Assembly (NCBI GenBank): GCA_013396995.1
Contig: VWZP01010280.1
Location: forward strand, 62,001 to 126,000
Source: Dicaeum eximium
Lineage: Eukaryota > Chordata > Aves > Passeriformes > Dicaeidae
Reading direction: 5' to 3'
Length of the DNA stretch: 64,000 nucleotides
Shown here: in pieces, positions 26,001 to 41,000 of the stretch
Numbering within the stretch: position 1 is the first letter of the stretch
How the letters are laid out: every line of letters begins with the position of its first letter
Notes under the pieces: generated by a model
What the model was told of the DNA's origin: nothing
The model's database searches: none
Seen by the model: only the letters and a program-made list of their open reading frames with translations
Translations under genes and position numbers: made by a program

Positions 26001-29000
26001 ATTTGGGCTGATGATATTAACAGACAGCAGGAAACGATTAGACATTACAACACACAAAAATAAAAATAATATGGTGGGTTTTTTTAATTTGGAGGTAAAT
26101 ATTAGCATAGATGACTTCTGCAAAATTGCTAAAAATTCTATCTTGGGGACTGTAGTTGCTAGTATCATTTTGTTTCAATACTAACATGAAATTCTTTAAA
26201 CAGTAAATTTACAATAACAACTGAAGGATAAATAAAGAGCTTCTGTGCACTTCAAAACTTAAAAAACATCAAGTAATTCCCCATGTCTGGCATGCGCACA
26301 GTATACACCTTACCTTGTTGTAAACTGCCTTGAAGGTGATTAACAAAAGCAGCTAAGATCGTTGCCACATTCATAACTTGTGAGCATTGTGCTAGACCAA
26401 GCGTAAAAAGTTCATTCCAGCAGGCTTTTACTAATGATATGCTGTTATCCTGTCTATTAAAAAGCACAATAATTCAATAAAACCAGCCATTTGCATTCAC
26501 ACATTTTTTTAAATTTGAAGAACACTTCATAGAACATTAATCTAATTCAATCATTACAATCAACACCAAAATGAAGTTCTGCATCATTTTTCTTTACATG
26601 CTACAATTATAATAATACCTGATTTAAAGTGACTTTTGTAAAGAAATAAATTTTTGTTTAAACGACCTAAAAGGAGATAGATTTCTATTACAAAAGAAAG
26701 CTAAAGTTACAGTAAATGACAACTGTCACAGTGTATGCCATCATGCTAGTTCTCCTAGGATTTGGGTCAACATTTATATGCATGGACAAAAAAAGATTGC
26801 ACTGTTCCTGTATTGTGGATGTAGAACAGACTCAGATCTTTTTTTTTTTCCCCGCTTGAAAACTGACAGATTGGTATAATTTTTAATTAAAGATACAGGT
26901 GAAATAGAACATGTGTGATCAAGCTTCTGAGCTTCCTGACTGCTACTTTCTGCATCCCTTTCAAGTTTGGAATAAGGTTTGAAATACAGACTTCCAAGTA
27001 TAAATAGCAGTCATAAGGATTTATTTGCTGTAGCTTAAAATAAAATATATCAATTAATATTCAGCTACTTAGTAACCTAACTTTCAGTAGTGCCAAACAT
27101 CTCTAACTCACAGAGCTTAACAAGAGCTCAGTACCTTAGAAAGCAAATCCCACTAGAGAAGAGTCAAATTCAGGTACCACATTTCACCGTTTTAGCAACT
27201 GAATATAAATAATGGAAATTTAAAAGAAGTACAAGATCTATCAAAGAAGAAAAGCATATTAAAGCTAGGATTTCAACTACAAAAATACAGTGGAATGGAT
27301 TTTTGCAAGAATGCAGATATAACTTTCAAGAACAGTTCTGATGATTAGTGCAATACTAAGATGTCAAATGACTGGTGAACACAGACTTGTCCTTAGCTGG
27401 ATTACAGAGAGCTTACTAAGAGCAATATTTTTCATGATGATCAAGTTCTTGTTATGGTAGACATGATACCATACATGCAGCGTCTGCATGTATTTGTCAC
27501 ATCTTTGTTCATCTCCTTTAAAGGGACTGTGCTGAGCACCACTGAGAATAGGGTGTACTGGCTACTCCTCTGATACTTGTGTGTTTAGATAAACATATCA
27601 TCTACAGCAGCATCTTACTGGCTGATCAAAGTCACACCAGAACCAGTTCTTAAGTTTGCTTAAGCAGCCTCACAAAACTAAGAGGCTGGAACCAGCTTGG
27701 TGAAGGTTTCAGCAGGAAACTCTCTTGTGAACAAAGATGCCCATGCAGGGAGATGAATTAATCAGTATCAGGCATCATTAACCACATCATTAGGTCAAAG
27801 GCAACTATCCCACTGTGACTGAAGGAGAATGTTGCCTGAGGAGGAAACAACCTAGGTACAGTTATCCATCTTCCTTACAAAACCATTACTCATCATGCTC
27901 CATGGATTCCTCTTCAGTTTAAAAGTGAAATGTGTCATCCTTCTGAAAGTCAAAACTATAGGATATAATGTACTCCAGCTATAAAGGCTGCTTTAATTTC
28001 AAATAAATCTCCACTTGAAAGTAGCTTGCATTTTAAGCACTTCAAAGAGAAACTGTGAATTTATGTTATTTATATACCGTTGCCCATGATCTTGACTGGG
28101 TCTGTAAGTGCTATTACAGGTGAATATTAACACTATTATGGCAGCTTACTCCTCCATATTTTTAAGCAGAAAAATATATTGTGAAAAAGAGCATGTGCAT
28201 CTTTTTCTTGTTCAATCTTTTTGGAGAAAGAGGCCTTCTGTACTACATTTTATTTTTAGGAAGCAATTCCCATTTTTTGTTAGAATACCAATCTGTACTA
28301 ATCTGCAGTGTCTGTAACAAAAACCTTTTTAAAACTTAGAATGACATAATGTGTTATATTTATTTGCTATGCATTTTGTAATTCTCCCTTACTATTCTTT
28401 TACGATATTCCTTTCTCTTTCTCCAAAACACAGGCTTAATTATACACAATATAGTATCTTTCCTTAAAAACTGTACAATCATTTGGCTGAAGCATATGAG
28501 TAAACACAAGAGGTAATCACAGATCATCCTGCTTTTGACAGCTTTCCTGGAAAAGGGGACAATCCTTCATTTTAAAAAGGAATTCTCTTTGCTGCCACAG
28601 TCACAGGCTATTTTGATACTGAATTAAACAGAAACACTAAAGATGAGAACAAACTATCATGATTAATACCATTTGTGTCAAAACTGACACCCTATCTTTA
28701 TTTGTGTGATGTATCTTCATAAAATTACTTCTGAATATAATATAAATCAGTTTTTCCCATGCAATTTGGACTTTTTTTTTTCATGATTATCAGCAATGGA
28801 CTACAAAACTGAACTTAAGAATTTTAAGTGATATACTGAATTCTGATGGACAAGCGGGATGTTATACAAAATGGAAAAGGAACAGTTAGAATTACCTTTT
28901 GGTTACAGGAGCCATTTATTTTTGGCAAATCTTCTGAAATTAGACAACTTCATTCTGAATGCTTTCTGAATCTAGCTAACCATTTTCTTCATGTAGGTTA

Positions 29001-32000
29001 TTAAAGGCAAAATTATTACTAGTAATTCACTTTACAAGGATGTAAATTTTGGGGATTCAGACAGGAGCTTCTTTAATAAGCATCAGGATATAGCACAGAC
29101 CTGTAGCTGTTAAAAAGCCAATAGAAATTCCTATTTTCTCAAAATATATTTAAGAAACAGCAGTGTGCAGGCATTCGATAGTTTTAAATCTACTCCTTTT
29201 TCTTACAAAACCCAACCAAAGTCCTGAATTTGGACTCAAATTTGGAGTAGTTTTATTCAGAAAATTGACCTTACAATTAAAATTTATAACAGTTTTAATT
29301 AGTAGTTTTATATTTTTATTAGTCCCTGAAGAAGACAGCAAAAACCAAAAATTTGAAAGCACGTATCCACAACACAAGTGAATACAGTAACTGATCACTT
29401 ACCCCAAAGCTTGGAAAGATGGAATGGAACGTGCCCAATGCATGGACAAGAAAAGCAACCTGGAGGCAGACTCGCAGATATAGTGAACGTTAAGATAATC
29501 AGGCATAGGAGAAGGCATAGTGAGCTGCAAAAAAGAAAAGTAGGAAGAAAAAAAGAAAAAAGAAGAAAGTGTAAAACAGTTCTTTTACTTTCTTCATATG
29601 TTTAGAAAGAAAGCAGACTTCTGAGTTTCTTTCATGTGAAAAAATAAAATTGGTCTTTAAATAAAAAAGGAATAATCCCAACGCAAAACTGAAGTTTGAT
29701 TCATAGATAGAGATGCATGTCTGGGTTTCATGTAAAATTTTTAAATTTTAATTAATATTTTACAAAGAAATACAAGAGAAATCTTTTGGTGTTTGAGTAA
29801 AATACCTAATACAGAGCTCCTCCCAAATCCAAAAAATATAACCAACACATATGAGAAAGGACCCTTTACAATGTCAGTAAGTACAAGTAGTGATGTTACC
29901 TGCATATGTGAAGAAAGGGATTCAACCTAAAAAAGCTTAGAACATGTAATTCTGTCTTCAGAAATTAATACTTTTTAATATAAAGTTCTGGCTAATGCCA
30001 CATAAAAAACCCCCCTGACATTTGCATTAGAGATGTTCATTTGAATGATCAAAACAGATGCTGATAAGAGGGGTAAAGTTTAACCAAATGCCTGTTACTA
30101 AGTTTTCAGATGACCAAGCTATTTTATTTGTCCATGAAAAATAAGACGATGTAAAAAAAAAGAAGGAATTTCTGCAAACTTGTAAAAGATAAATAAATCC
30201 AAAAAATACAAAAATATATGGCTAACTAACACAGAAACTATTTTAAGTCAATCACCACCATACTAAAATAGGGTATCTACACAAACAAGAATCTGACAAA
30301 TACACTTAGCAGTCTCAAAATCCAGTTGCATCAGATCCACCCATTAACAACTGAGAATGTGGATGCTGACTCTGCTTCATGCAAATACTTTGTCTATGTA
30401 AATCCTTTTGTAAGGATTACCCAGTGTTTTTAAGGTAAGAAACGATAAAATAACCAGTGCAGCTAAACCACTGCAGAATGCAGTACTTTCTCCCAAACAA
30501 AGAATTAACCAGTGAACAAAAGCAGTTCATTTACTGGAAATTAATGCCAATACTGGAACAAATACTCCTCTAAGAAATTCAAAATAAAATTCAGTCAGAT
30601 CATTATTGTACATCACTATGTCAAAATAGTTATAAACATTCAGCAGTAAGAAAGTATTCAGTACCCTGAATGCTACATGAGCATCACTGAGTAGGGGCCC
30701 CTCTATTTCAACGATGTTCATGCTTGTTTCTCCACCAAGCAGCTGGGCACTGGTGTCAATACTTTCAGAGTTCTGGCATGCTGCGCTCTCTCCTGGATTT
30801 AACGCTTTTGCAAGAGTATCAAATGCCCTGTAAGATCACAAACAAACATAAATATTTTTATTTTAGAGATCCTTTCAATTTAAGAAAGTCTGCACAAGTC
30901 TGAAACCTGTATGTAGAAATCTGTTTCAAAGAGTGAGATTTGGAAAATAAAAGTCAGTGCTTTTCCTGACATCCCATCGAACTCTGAAACAAAAATTAGC
31001 AGCAGACCCCGTTTACACTAGTTGCCAACAAATTCACAGTTTTGACATATTGGTTGTGCTGCTGAATCACAGTTTGCTTTTCAAGATCTCTTTAGTGATG
31101 TTCACTGAGAGTGCTGGCATGAGTGTTTTGAGAGCATGATCACTAGACTGCTGTCACAGTCAGTCACTTAGTGCATGTATAAACTTTACAGGCTTTTACT
31201 GCTATGAAGCAAAGAATAAGATTATTTTTTTGTTATGTAATGAGTTGTAGTTAGATTTTTCAACTTAATTTGAAAAGATTTCTTCAAAATATGTAAGAGA
31301 AAGCACTCCCATGCTTTCAATACAATCCTTAGTACCCTCTGATGAGTGGCCATGACTCTTGGCTTTCACAAGCACAAATGCTAGAGGGCAGATGTCAGGA
31401 CAAGCACAGATTCGTTACTTTGCTGCCTGATAACACATGTTATTTTTCTGTTCAAAAGTACACCTGAGAACTACAACTGACACACCTTCAATCAAAAATA
31501 CACAGACTTGATCACTGCCTACAGACAGATGACATATCCTGGGAACAGCAACATTTCTATACAGTGTTGCATGAAAAAATTATGCACTGAGGCCTGAAAA
31601 CTTTACAAAAGATGATTATCAACTTGTACGTAGAGCTCATTCTCAATTTATAGACATGTTTATTACCACAGTCTAAAAATCACTGATTTAATGCCAAAAT
31701 CTGGGACAGAACATGGCCACCTTCTCTACCCCCACACTCTACAGCTATATGAATTCACTAACACGCTAAAAAAATCGAGCTGTTTGATATAACTATGCAC
31801 TACCAAATGAAATATCACAGTGAAAGAGCTGCTGACACTGCCTCAAGGCTTGGGATCATAAATGAACTACTTTTTGGTCCTCACTAGTCTGTGTGCCTTG
31901 ATGTGTACATGTGAGGGTGACTGGGACATACACGAGAGGATTATACAGACATACCTGGGCCATCTTCTGTCTCTGGTATGCACAAAATTAGCACAAAGGG

Positions 32001-35000
32001 AAGGCATTCATGGCTCAGCTCAAGAAACTATTCTATGGACTCCTGCTGGAAGATCTGAGTTTCAGGTCTTCCACAATTCACTCTCTGCAGTTTTAGGTAG
32101 AACAGGCAAACAGGGCAGCCCAGTGACAGCTGCTTTTAAAGAAACAACAGGATCTCTGCAGGGTTCTTTATGTGGCAGGGACAGAAATTTAAGAGAACAA
32201 GACTTCCTCTTTCCCCAAAAGGTAAATGTCAGATGTATCTGTCCCTATCCTGTATTTATTCTAGCACAGGCTGAAGAGTCCTTTTTAAATAGTGTGGGCA
32301 TGTACACTTGTTAACCATATCTGCCCATGACACTTTCTTCCCTACTCATTCTTTAATGTTGCTTTCAAAGAAATCTTCTCCCTCATATCTCAAACTGCCA
32401 GTAGTAAGCTGGCAGAAGTCAGTAGCAGCTTTGCTTCCTCATGGCTCAGTAATGTGAGTCCTTTCCTACACAAAGCCCCAACATGAGCAACCATGGTAAG
32501 GTAAGGTAAGGTAAACCACCACAGAAAAGAGAATCTAGAACAAAGTTTGCCTGGGAGCTGTGAAAAATCTAGCCCACAAAGTGAGAAAACAAGGCATAAT
32601 CAACATTAAAATACATGGCATTGATATCCTTTGCTACAGAAAATTTTTGTTCTCTTTTTGTCAGGCTCAGTCATCAACAGATACACAGGATTGCAGATAA
32701 ACTGTGAAGAAAGAATGTCATGAAGCGTTAGAGGACAAGGCATGTAAAATTACAATATAAAAGCAGCAGGGTGCTTGCAGCAAAATCTGTACTCTGTAAT
32801 CTGTGCCAGCAAAACTGAAATCGTAACTACTGCAAGCAATGAATACAATAAAATAGAAAAGCATGGATGGATGAAATGTGCTCTCTGAAGTTCCTTGAAC
32901 TCTTCTTCCTCAATAAGCATCTGCATCTGCTAGACCATGCTGGCATAGGGCCTGACAGGCAAATGAATAATTTAGAGAAATATTTTAGTTTTTCTTGGAG
33001 TAACAACTTCCCTTTCACAGCAAAATTTAACTTGAACCTCCCCACTATACAACTAGGTAACCTACTTGACAAGAGTACGTCAAGTCAGAGCTCTTTTAAC
33101 TCTCTGGCTGAGAGAACCTGATGCCTTTTCATAGACAGACTTTCAAAACTGAGCAGAAACCCTGAAATTGGTAAAAATAAGCATCTGGAAGCGCCAGCAA
33201 ATGAAAGATTACTACATCTCTTTGAATGATGTCTATAAGCACATGTAGCAATACTACTTACATGGCATGCTCTAACATTCTTTACCTAGGAGGAGACAGC
33301 AAAGGCCCAAATGATCATCTATAAAAAGTCAGATTGACTTTCTAAGCAGTATATAAAGAAAGGAGCAGAAAAAAATGTAATCTGCTTGCAATTACACAAA
33401 GCAGTAGGACCCACAGGGGGAATCAGATATTTCAGTCACTATATGCCCACCTTTTTCCCCTTGACGGATTTACTCCAAACACACTCTCAGGACAGTATGT
33501 AAAACATAGATGCTGTGTAAAAGCTTGCATGAGATAACAACCAAGGAAGAACATAATTGTGACTGACAGAATAACTGTGAATGTTCTGAATAGTTATGTA
33601 TATACATCTTGCACATATGCTCACCACAATGGCTCAGTTAAAACCAGTGCAAGACACAAGTTTGTGAGATACTCAGTGAATGTATTAATATTGGTAGTGA
33701 GAATTCTTTAACTTCTCCTGTGTAGAAGGAAAATGCTTTTCAAGCCTTTAAGGTGATTAATAGTTACAGGCACTTAACTATCACATGGATGAGATGTCTT
33801 AAGAACAAGTCTTCCAGGATGACGCAAAGTACTAAGACTATAGTACAAGACCTAACATACCTTAGTATGGCCAACCAAAAGGCAAGAAAATCAGCTGCAA
33901 CATTTATACTGAAATTAGTTTCAAATACAAACAACTAAAAGGATTTCTTTTTGTAATGGAACTTTCTTTTAATTTTACTTGGAAGAATCTTACAATATTT
34001 ACCTTCTAGATGAGCTTACACTGATATTACTATTACTTTGAAAGCAGATAAATTTCCTACACTGTGCTGATTTAATTAATTGACTGGTCTGAATTGACAG
34101 AGACCTCCTCTTGAAAAGGATAGTATTTTTAAGTGTTACCATGTCTTACCTTGTAACATCACTACTAGCTTGTTCTTCTTGCTTGAGTTCAGATAATGAT
34201 GCATCTCCATTACTCAAATTTTCAATCATGGATAGCTCTGTACTGCTTTGTGATGTGTCTTTGCATTTACTGAGATTTGCTAATGAAGTCACCACATTTG
34301 CCAGTGTACTTAAATCTCCCTGACATGCTTCTACCTAAGGAAAAAGAACAGCTTTTAATTCTCAGTTAACTGGCAGCAGTTAACCTGCAAGAGAAGAGCC
34401 TAACTTTCACATAAATGAAGAACAGAGCACATACAAAGCTATAACTGTAAGAAAACTGTTTTCAGTACATGGGTAACCACAATACAGCAATTAGACACTG
34501 CACTGCATCTAAAACATGCAATATTTTGAGATTTACTTGTAAAAGTAATAGCTATCTATTTCTTTCAGAAAGAATACTACTGTTGGTAAGCAAGTGCAGA
34601 AAGAAGATTTCACATCTGTATGCACTAGTCCTTCATCAGGAATATAAGACAGCTCTATATTGTATTTTAGCATCTTCCTTCACCATGTAAATGAGTCAGT
34701 AGTAACAGGGTAGGAGAACGTTTGAGAAGAAGGAATGCATGAAAAGTCACCTTTATAAACAAGCGGAAAAATAACTATGCTGTAGCCTTTTTGGTGTTTA
34801 TGTCTTTGTTTAACTGCAAAGGAAAAAAGTGATTCAGTACTGGCTAGCAACTCAGAGAGGCAGTAAGATGTATCCCACTCTGCTGCAGCAAAAAAAACAA
34901 AAACCAAACAAAGTACATTATTACAGACAAGTATGCTGCTGCTAACACCAGACAGAGCAAGCAGAGCAAAATGCATGAAAACAGTATGAGGTTGCAGTTG

Positions 35001-38000
35001 GCTGCTCCTCACACAGAGCACCATTTGTCGCCACTCGCCCCTAAAACAGGGCACCGATTTGACAGTGGTCACACAACTGACATCAGCATCAGTGCCTTGT
35101 TATCTAAAGCCTTCCTTGAGTGATGGAGGACCCAGAAGACTGGCACCAAAGATGGCAGCAAATATCAGCAGTTTATTAAAGCCTTCATACCTTCTCTCTA
35201 CTACAATCCCATAGGCAACACCAAGCAATACAAACTCCTCCCTCCCACAATTCATCTTACTAGCTCCAATAACACTTCTCTCCTCCTGATCTTTATACCT
35301 TTTCTCTCACATGCATAACACCTGCATGCCCTTTTAATCTTTTGTGATTGGTCAATACACATCAGCATTCCATGCTTCTTCTCCTTCAATGCTGTTCACC
35401 TGTCTTACATAGCTGCACCTTATCAGGGGCAAGATTACCTGCAGCACTGTGTCTATTCTCTTAAAATTCATTCTCCCACATGAGGTAATTTAATATCAGC
35501 TAGAAAAACACAAATGCTTCCCACTGTGCATATGTGAGGAGGCTACCACATAGCTTTAGTGGATCAGTAAGTGCAAAAAAATGGAAGCAAAGGGAAACCA
35601 GCTCATAAATAAAATTATCAATGAGGTAGGTCTTAAAAGCTTTGCCAAAAAATATAGTGATCCAGGATAAAAAAATCCAACCATATTTACACATGGCACT
35701 GTGACAGTGCCATGAGAAGTTTTGTGAACACCTCACTTTATTTGTACAAAAGAGTGAGCCAAGTGTCAGGATTATCCCAAAACAAAAATTAAAATACTGC
35801 CCTTAAGGCTCTCTAAAAATGTGAAGGAAGGCATTAACTTTGTCGTGTTTTTAGCATTTTTACTTTGTGAGGCTAAGAGGATTCTTGTACAGAATCATTT
35901 ATAATACTGGTTAATGTTGTAAAGGAGAGTTTAAAATTAATGTAACCAAATAGAATGCCCTTCTCTCTTTACATATACAATTACAGCAATTAGCTCTACT
36001 TATTTTATCAGTCATATCATCACATACCTTATCTGGAGTCATCACCACAGTAGGCTCACTTTTTATTGCAGATGGATGAATGTTAACAAACATGCCTGAT
36101 TCCAGCAAACCCGTTGATCTGACAGAAAACAGCACAAGTTTCGATTTCAGTTAGTTTTAAAATTTTCCTTTTTCAGAAGACAGAGATAGCCACTTCTGAA
36201 TACAATTTACATACCTTGCTGTTTCATTGTCTGTTACAAAAGTTGGGGTTGCAGCTAATGGACTGCGAAGATCTTTCCGAATGTAGATCTTTTCTGTAGA
36301 AGCTGCACAGTTTGAAGATTTTTCTCTTGACACTTCAATAGGTTTCCTCTCACACTGTACAGCTACAGAAATAATACCCAACTATTAAATCACCCTGAAT
36401 TACAGAATAGGAAATAATACCTTTTTCTTTATTTAATATTTGATTTTAATAATAATTCTGAAAATAAATATATATAAAATATATCCCATAATAAACAAGC
36501 TAACAAGTTGGATAAAAACCAGCACACCGACTTGATGAGTTGTAAGTGTCAAAGTCTGAGATCAAACATATCCAACATTTTTAAGTTACAATTAAGGGAG
36601 ACATCCCCTCATTTTTAATTTGAATCAAAGTGGAAGCTTAAAGCTTCTCATTCTCTCAGTTTCACTATCTCACAATCTCACTTCCTTTGTAAAGGACTCA
36701 TGGTATGTTTTTCCATGGATTGTGGGTCTGTATTGAACCCCTGTGAATTCATTTACTTGAAGAAGCTTCTCAAGTTAGGACCTCAGACAATACAGAGGGA
36801 AAGGTACATTCACAAAGTTGAGTTCAGACCATTTAAATCAATCTGGGCAACACCCTGACCCACAGTCACTGACTTCAGAGAATAAGTGAATTTTAATTTG
36901 AATGACTCAGTGAAACAAGGTAGAATGAATCTAGGCTTTAGCCTACAGATGTATGACCTTGCTTTGAACATTAAAATGAAACTTACAGTATTATCCCCTA
37001 TGGGGAAAATGTGGAAATGTGAAAAATGTGTAAGTTCAGATTAAAAATGAAGAACTTTTCAAGATAGCAGTAGACTGTGATGCTATTTAAATTTTTACAC
37101 TAATAAGTATCAAACCCCAAATGTTGTAATATTAAGTATTGAGAATGCTACTGAAGCAGCCTGCAACCCACAAATAGTGATTCAAAGGGTGGGAGATGGA
37201 GGCAAGTATTTCATCTTCCTTTGTAAATGCTGTGCTCATTAGCAGGGTCTCACTTTGCTGAGAAAAGGCCAAGGCTTCTTCAAGGGACAAATAACCTCAC
37301 TGAGGGAGCTACAGTCCAAGACCATGCTAGGTTTTATTTCCTTTCCCCACCCCAGTGAGGAATGAGACTTCTTATCACCAAATAGTACTCTCCTCCACTC
37401 AGTATTCCCTCATGACCCAGAGATTATTTTCCTGCCTTCTGATCCCTAAGCCCAGTGATTTTGTTCTGCTTAAAAAGTCTTCTGTGGAGGGGCCTTTTCT
37501 TACTTACTGCCAGCTGAACTAGAGGGGAAAGATCCATTTTCACTGCCCCAGCTTTTCCTCCCTTTCTGAATTAATTTCCTCTATGTTACTGATTTCTGCT
37601 GACAGAAGCAGGGCTGTAAGGAGGAAAATGTCCACAGAAGTTCAAGAGGGTCAGTAAAATAAGTGCAGGATGACAAAGAGCAGAGAACAAGACCAATACT
37701 GTATGTACTACAACAGCGCCACAGTATTAGGTCTGAAGAATTTGTGTTTTGTGTGATTTTCTGTGTTATTTACTATTCTGATACTGCTCTGATATTTCAA
37801 CACCACTACATCTAATGTATGGAAAGCTGAAAAGGAACTTGGAATCTGCAGGAATCTGTAAGAACTAAACTTCAGATCACTACAGATCTCTGCCTTGTGA
37901 ATAACTGTCTCTGCAGAGCTTTGCAAAAAGTGAACAGCAATTACCAGTAATCTCAGCTGTGGAAAAACTGAAAGGAAGGTAGAGTTCAAAATGTTCAGTA

Positions 38001-41000
38001 GCTTAACTAACACATAAAGCTGAACTGCACAAAAAAAAATGCAGACATGTTTGATATTTGCCATGTAGGAGTAACAGCTCATTTACTTTCATCACATGGG
38101 ATGGGGCTTATTAAGCTTTTAAAGCAAAACACCTGAAAGCATTTAATATTTCTGATACACCAAACTTGTACAATTCTTTAAAGGAAAAAGATACAACGAT
38201 TTAAAAATATGTAACTAAGATAACAATTTGTATCTATACAAAGCCTATCTTTTGTAGCACGAAGCAGCTGCCAGGTAAAGTAGTTTGCTCTTATTCAGAC
38301 TTACAATCTTGTTTCATCCCAAAGGCGATGCATCTCTGCAGCCTACAATACTGACAGCGATTCCGGTGGTGTTTGTTAATGACACAGTCTTTTGTTCCTC
38401 GGCAGGAATAAACTAAATTCTTCCGTATACTCCTTTTAAAGAATCCTTTGCATCCCTCACAGGTTACTGCTCCATAATGACGCCCTAGTTACAAAATAAC
38501 AGAAAATGTGTCATTAATTTTGCAGTATAATGTTATTTTTTTAGACATTACATTTATTAAAGACGAAGTATTAGCTATTTTACCCAGAAAAGCAACATTG
38601 TTTTTCCCCATGGGCTGGAGATGTTAAAATATATTGGGGCTATAAAACAACATGAAAAAGCAAATGTACCATTTTTCTAGTTCAAAGCACTTAAACAGCA
38701 TTTTACAAACAGGCAAGTTGCTTATTAAATTATTTCCTTATCTGTTGACAGCTGTGTTAAAAAAGGCTAAGAAAACAGGCTACCAAGAACACAGCAAAAA
38801 TATATTTTGATTTATAGATTTCTCTAGTAATTTACTACTACAGACAAGCCCTGTGATTGCTCATTACAAGTTCAGCTGTTGAAATTGTATGCATTAAATC
38901 TAATGGAACTGTGGGAAGTGCAAACATGGCATCTGACAGCATGAGGCAATCACTTCAAAGCTTTACTTTCACCTTTCATTTTTCTAACAGGATAATGGTA
39001 TGTCTGTAGTTCTTGCAGTAGAACATCAATGAAAGAATAATCTAGAATAAGCACAACTCTTTGTTTTGAAGACCAGTTCTGCAAGTTTTCTGTATAATAC
39101 AAAAAATTCTAAGATATACTACAAAAAGTAAGTTTTAAAATTATTTTTAGAAGTAAATTATTTTGATTTTGCATAAAATATAAACATTAATAAAAAGGAT
39201 TGATGAAGGCATGCTTGGCAATTACAACAATTTTACTTTATGAGTCCTTGAAATACCTATGGTATATTACAAATCACAAATTTGACCTAATTTAGGAGAA
39301 AACACTTTTAGATTCTTTCCTGAAGTTTTTTGAAATTATGACAGGTTTTCTAGATTCCTCTTAACCTTTTTACTACTACTAAAATGCAAAATTTCAAAAG
39401 CATCATATATATTAAAAGTCTATTTTCTGAAAGATTTTAGTGGCAGCTGGATTATGAATATTCATTCTGCAAAGTACCAGAGCTGCTTCTTCATCTACTC
39501 TTTTGACGTAGCTTCTTGGATTCCAGCTTGGAAGTGTCTGCAAAGCAGTTTTCATGACAGTGCTTGTCACATGGGAGGCTCCCCAAAACCTGCAGCTGCT
39601 CAGAGGAACATGGCACTCTCCCCAAAGTCATTACCACTGCCCTATATTCCAAGGCCAGCACAGGGGGAAAACCTCCTTGGATCTCCAGCCCTTCAAGGGA
39701 GACTCCAGCCCTCCTCTGGGGAGTCAGAGTTTTAACAATTAGAACACACCAATCAGATCTTTGCCTTAAGTTTGGCAGAAATTTCCTTGAGATGGGTGAG
39801 GTCTGACAACTATTTAGAGCTCTAGCAACTCAATTTTTTCTGTTGAACTTTGCCAATTTTTTGGAGAAAAAAAAAAAATTACTTTCTAGCAAGTTTGCTC
39901 CCTGCTGAAGGGAGATCTCATAGTGGTCTGCAGGCTCCGCACAAGGAGAAATGGATGGGCAGGCACACTCTGGCGCCAGGACCCATGGGAATGGCATGAA
40001 GCTGGTAATGGAAATTTTAGATTAGATGTCAGGAAAAGGTTCTTTCCCCAGAGGGTGTTTGGGCACTAAAACAGACTCCCCAGGGAAGTGGTCACAGCAC
40101 CAAGCCTGACAGAGCCCAAGAACCATTTGGACAAGGCTCTCAGGCACATGGTGTGAGTCTTGGGGTGTCCTGTGCAGGGCCAAGAGTTGGACTTCAGTGA
40201 TCCTTGTGGGTCCCTTCAAACTCAGGATATTCTGTGAGTCTATGATTCTATGTAAAACAGTATTGGGTCTGAAATAAAACAGCAATAAATCCCATCCATA
40301 GATATTAAAGTACCACTTAGTAAAACTGTGCACTGCATGTATAGAAATTTGTGTATATGCCTGCAAACGTTACACAACTTCAGAAGAATTTTAAACTGCT
40401 TTTATAACATTGCACCACCTTAAAAAAAAGAAATAAATAAATAAATACCTGATGCTTTGTCTCCACATACAACACACAGATCAAACACTTTATTTAGGCC
40501 CTGTTCATTGGGGGAGTTGTCTGTTAAAATCTGAAAAAAAAAAAGTGGAAGAATTTAATTTTTCTTTTTCTTACCATCTAGAAATAGTAAAATATATCTC
40601 ATGCTTGTGGTTTTTGTCTAAGACAGGGGAATAAATTTACAAAGTATCATGTTTTCTTAATTACATCTAATAGTCTTCAGAGACACAAAGTCGCTACCTG
40701 CCATGCCACTGTGCTCCCTTCCAGGAAGGAACAAGGGTTTTACTTGCAATGCTTTTGAGAAGTACTCAAGATTTCATTTCTCTAAATATTACTTCTGCAA
40801 AATGGACTAACACTTTGAAAAACTGTTAGCATCTGCATACTCATACCTTTTATTCAATTTTATATTTATATACTAATGACTCATCCATAGTATAAAAGAG
40901 ACAGAAGCACTAAACAGATGGAACAAAAAAATTCCCTTGTAAAGATTACTAGATCTACACAGAGGTTTATTAACTCCTTTTTTTATAATACACATAAATA

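Larger units (their letters stand above)
38485..40448 (-). other. NR2C1 intron 4
   Basis: A 2 kb intron with a plus-strand CR1 (39897-40252) and an (AAAT)n run against the exon 4 donor. The 39440-39760 stretch has a higher GC content but was not recognised. Confidence 0.8.

Noticed and set aside
31862..32314. 150-codon plus-strand frame starting with a hydrophobic segment, in NR2C1 intron 8
   Set aside because: No recognised protein family, no promoter or splice context, and antisense within an intron; the length is compatible with chance in 64 kb.
34680..35072. 130-codon minus-strand frame next to the solo LTR
   Set aside because: Lies between NR2C1 exons 7 and 8; no resemblance to TR2 or to retroviral proteins that I can see.
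38305..40530. Possibility that the receptor is NR2C2 (TR4) rather than NR2C1
   Set aside because: The DBD (NLVYSCRG, RLQRCIAFGM), the N-terminus MATIEELAHQ and the C-terminus IIGHGV match TR2, and the neighbour NDUFA12 fits the NR2C1 locus.
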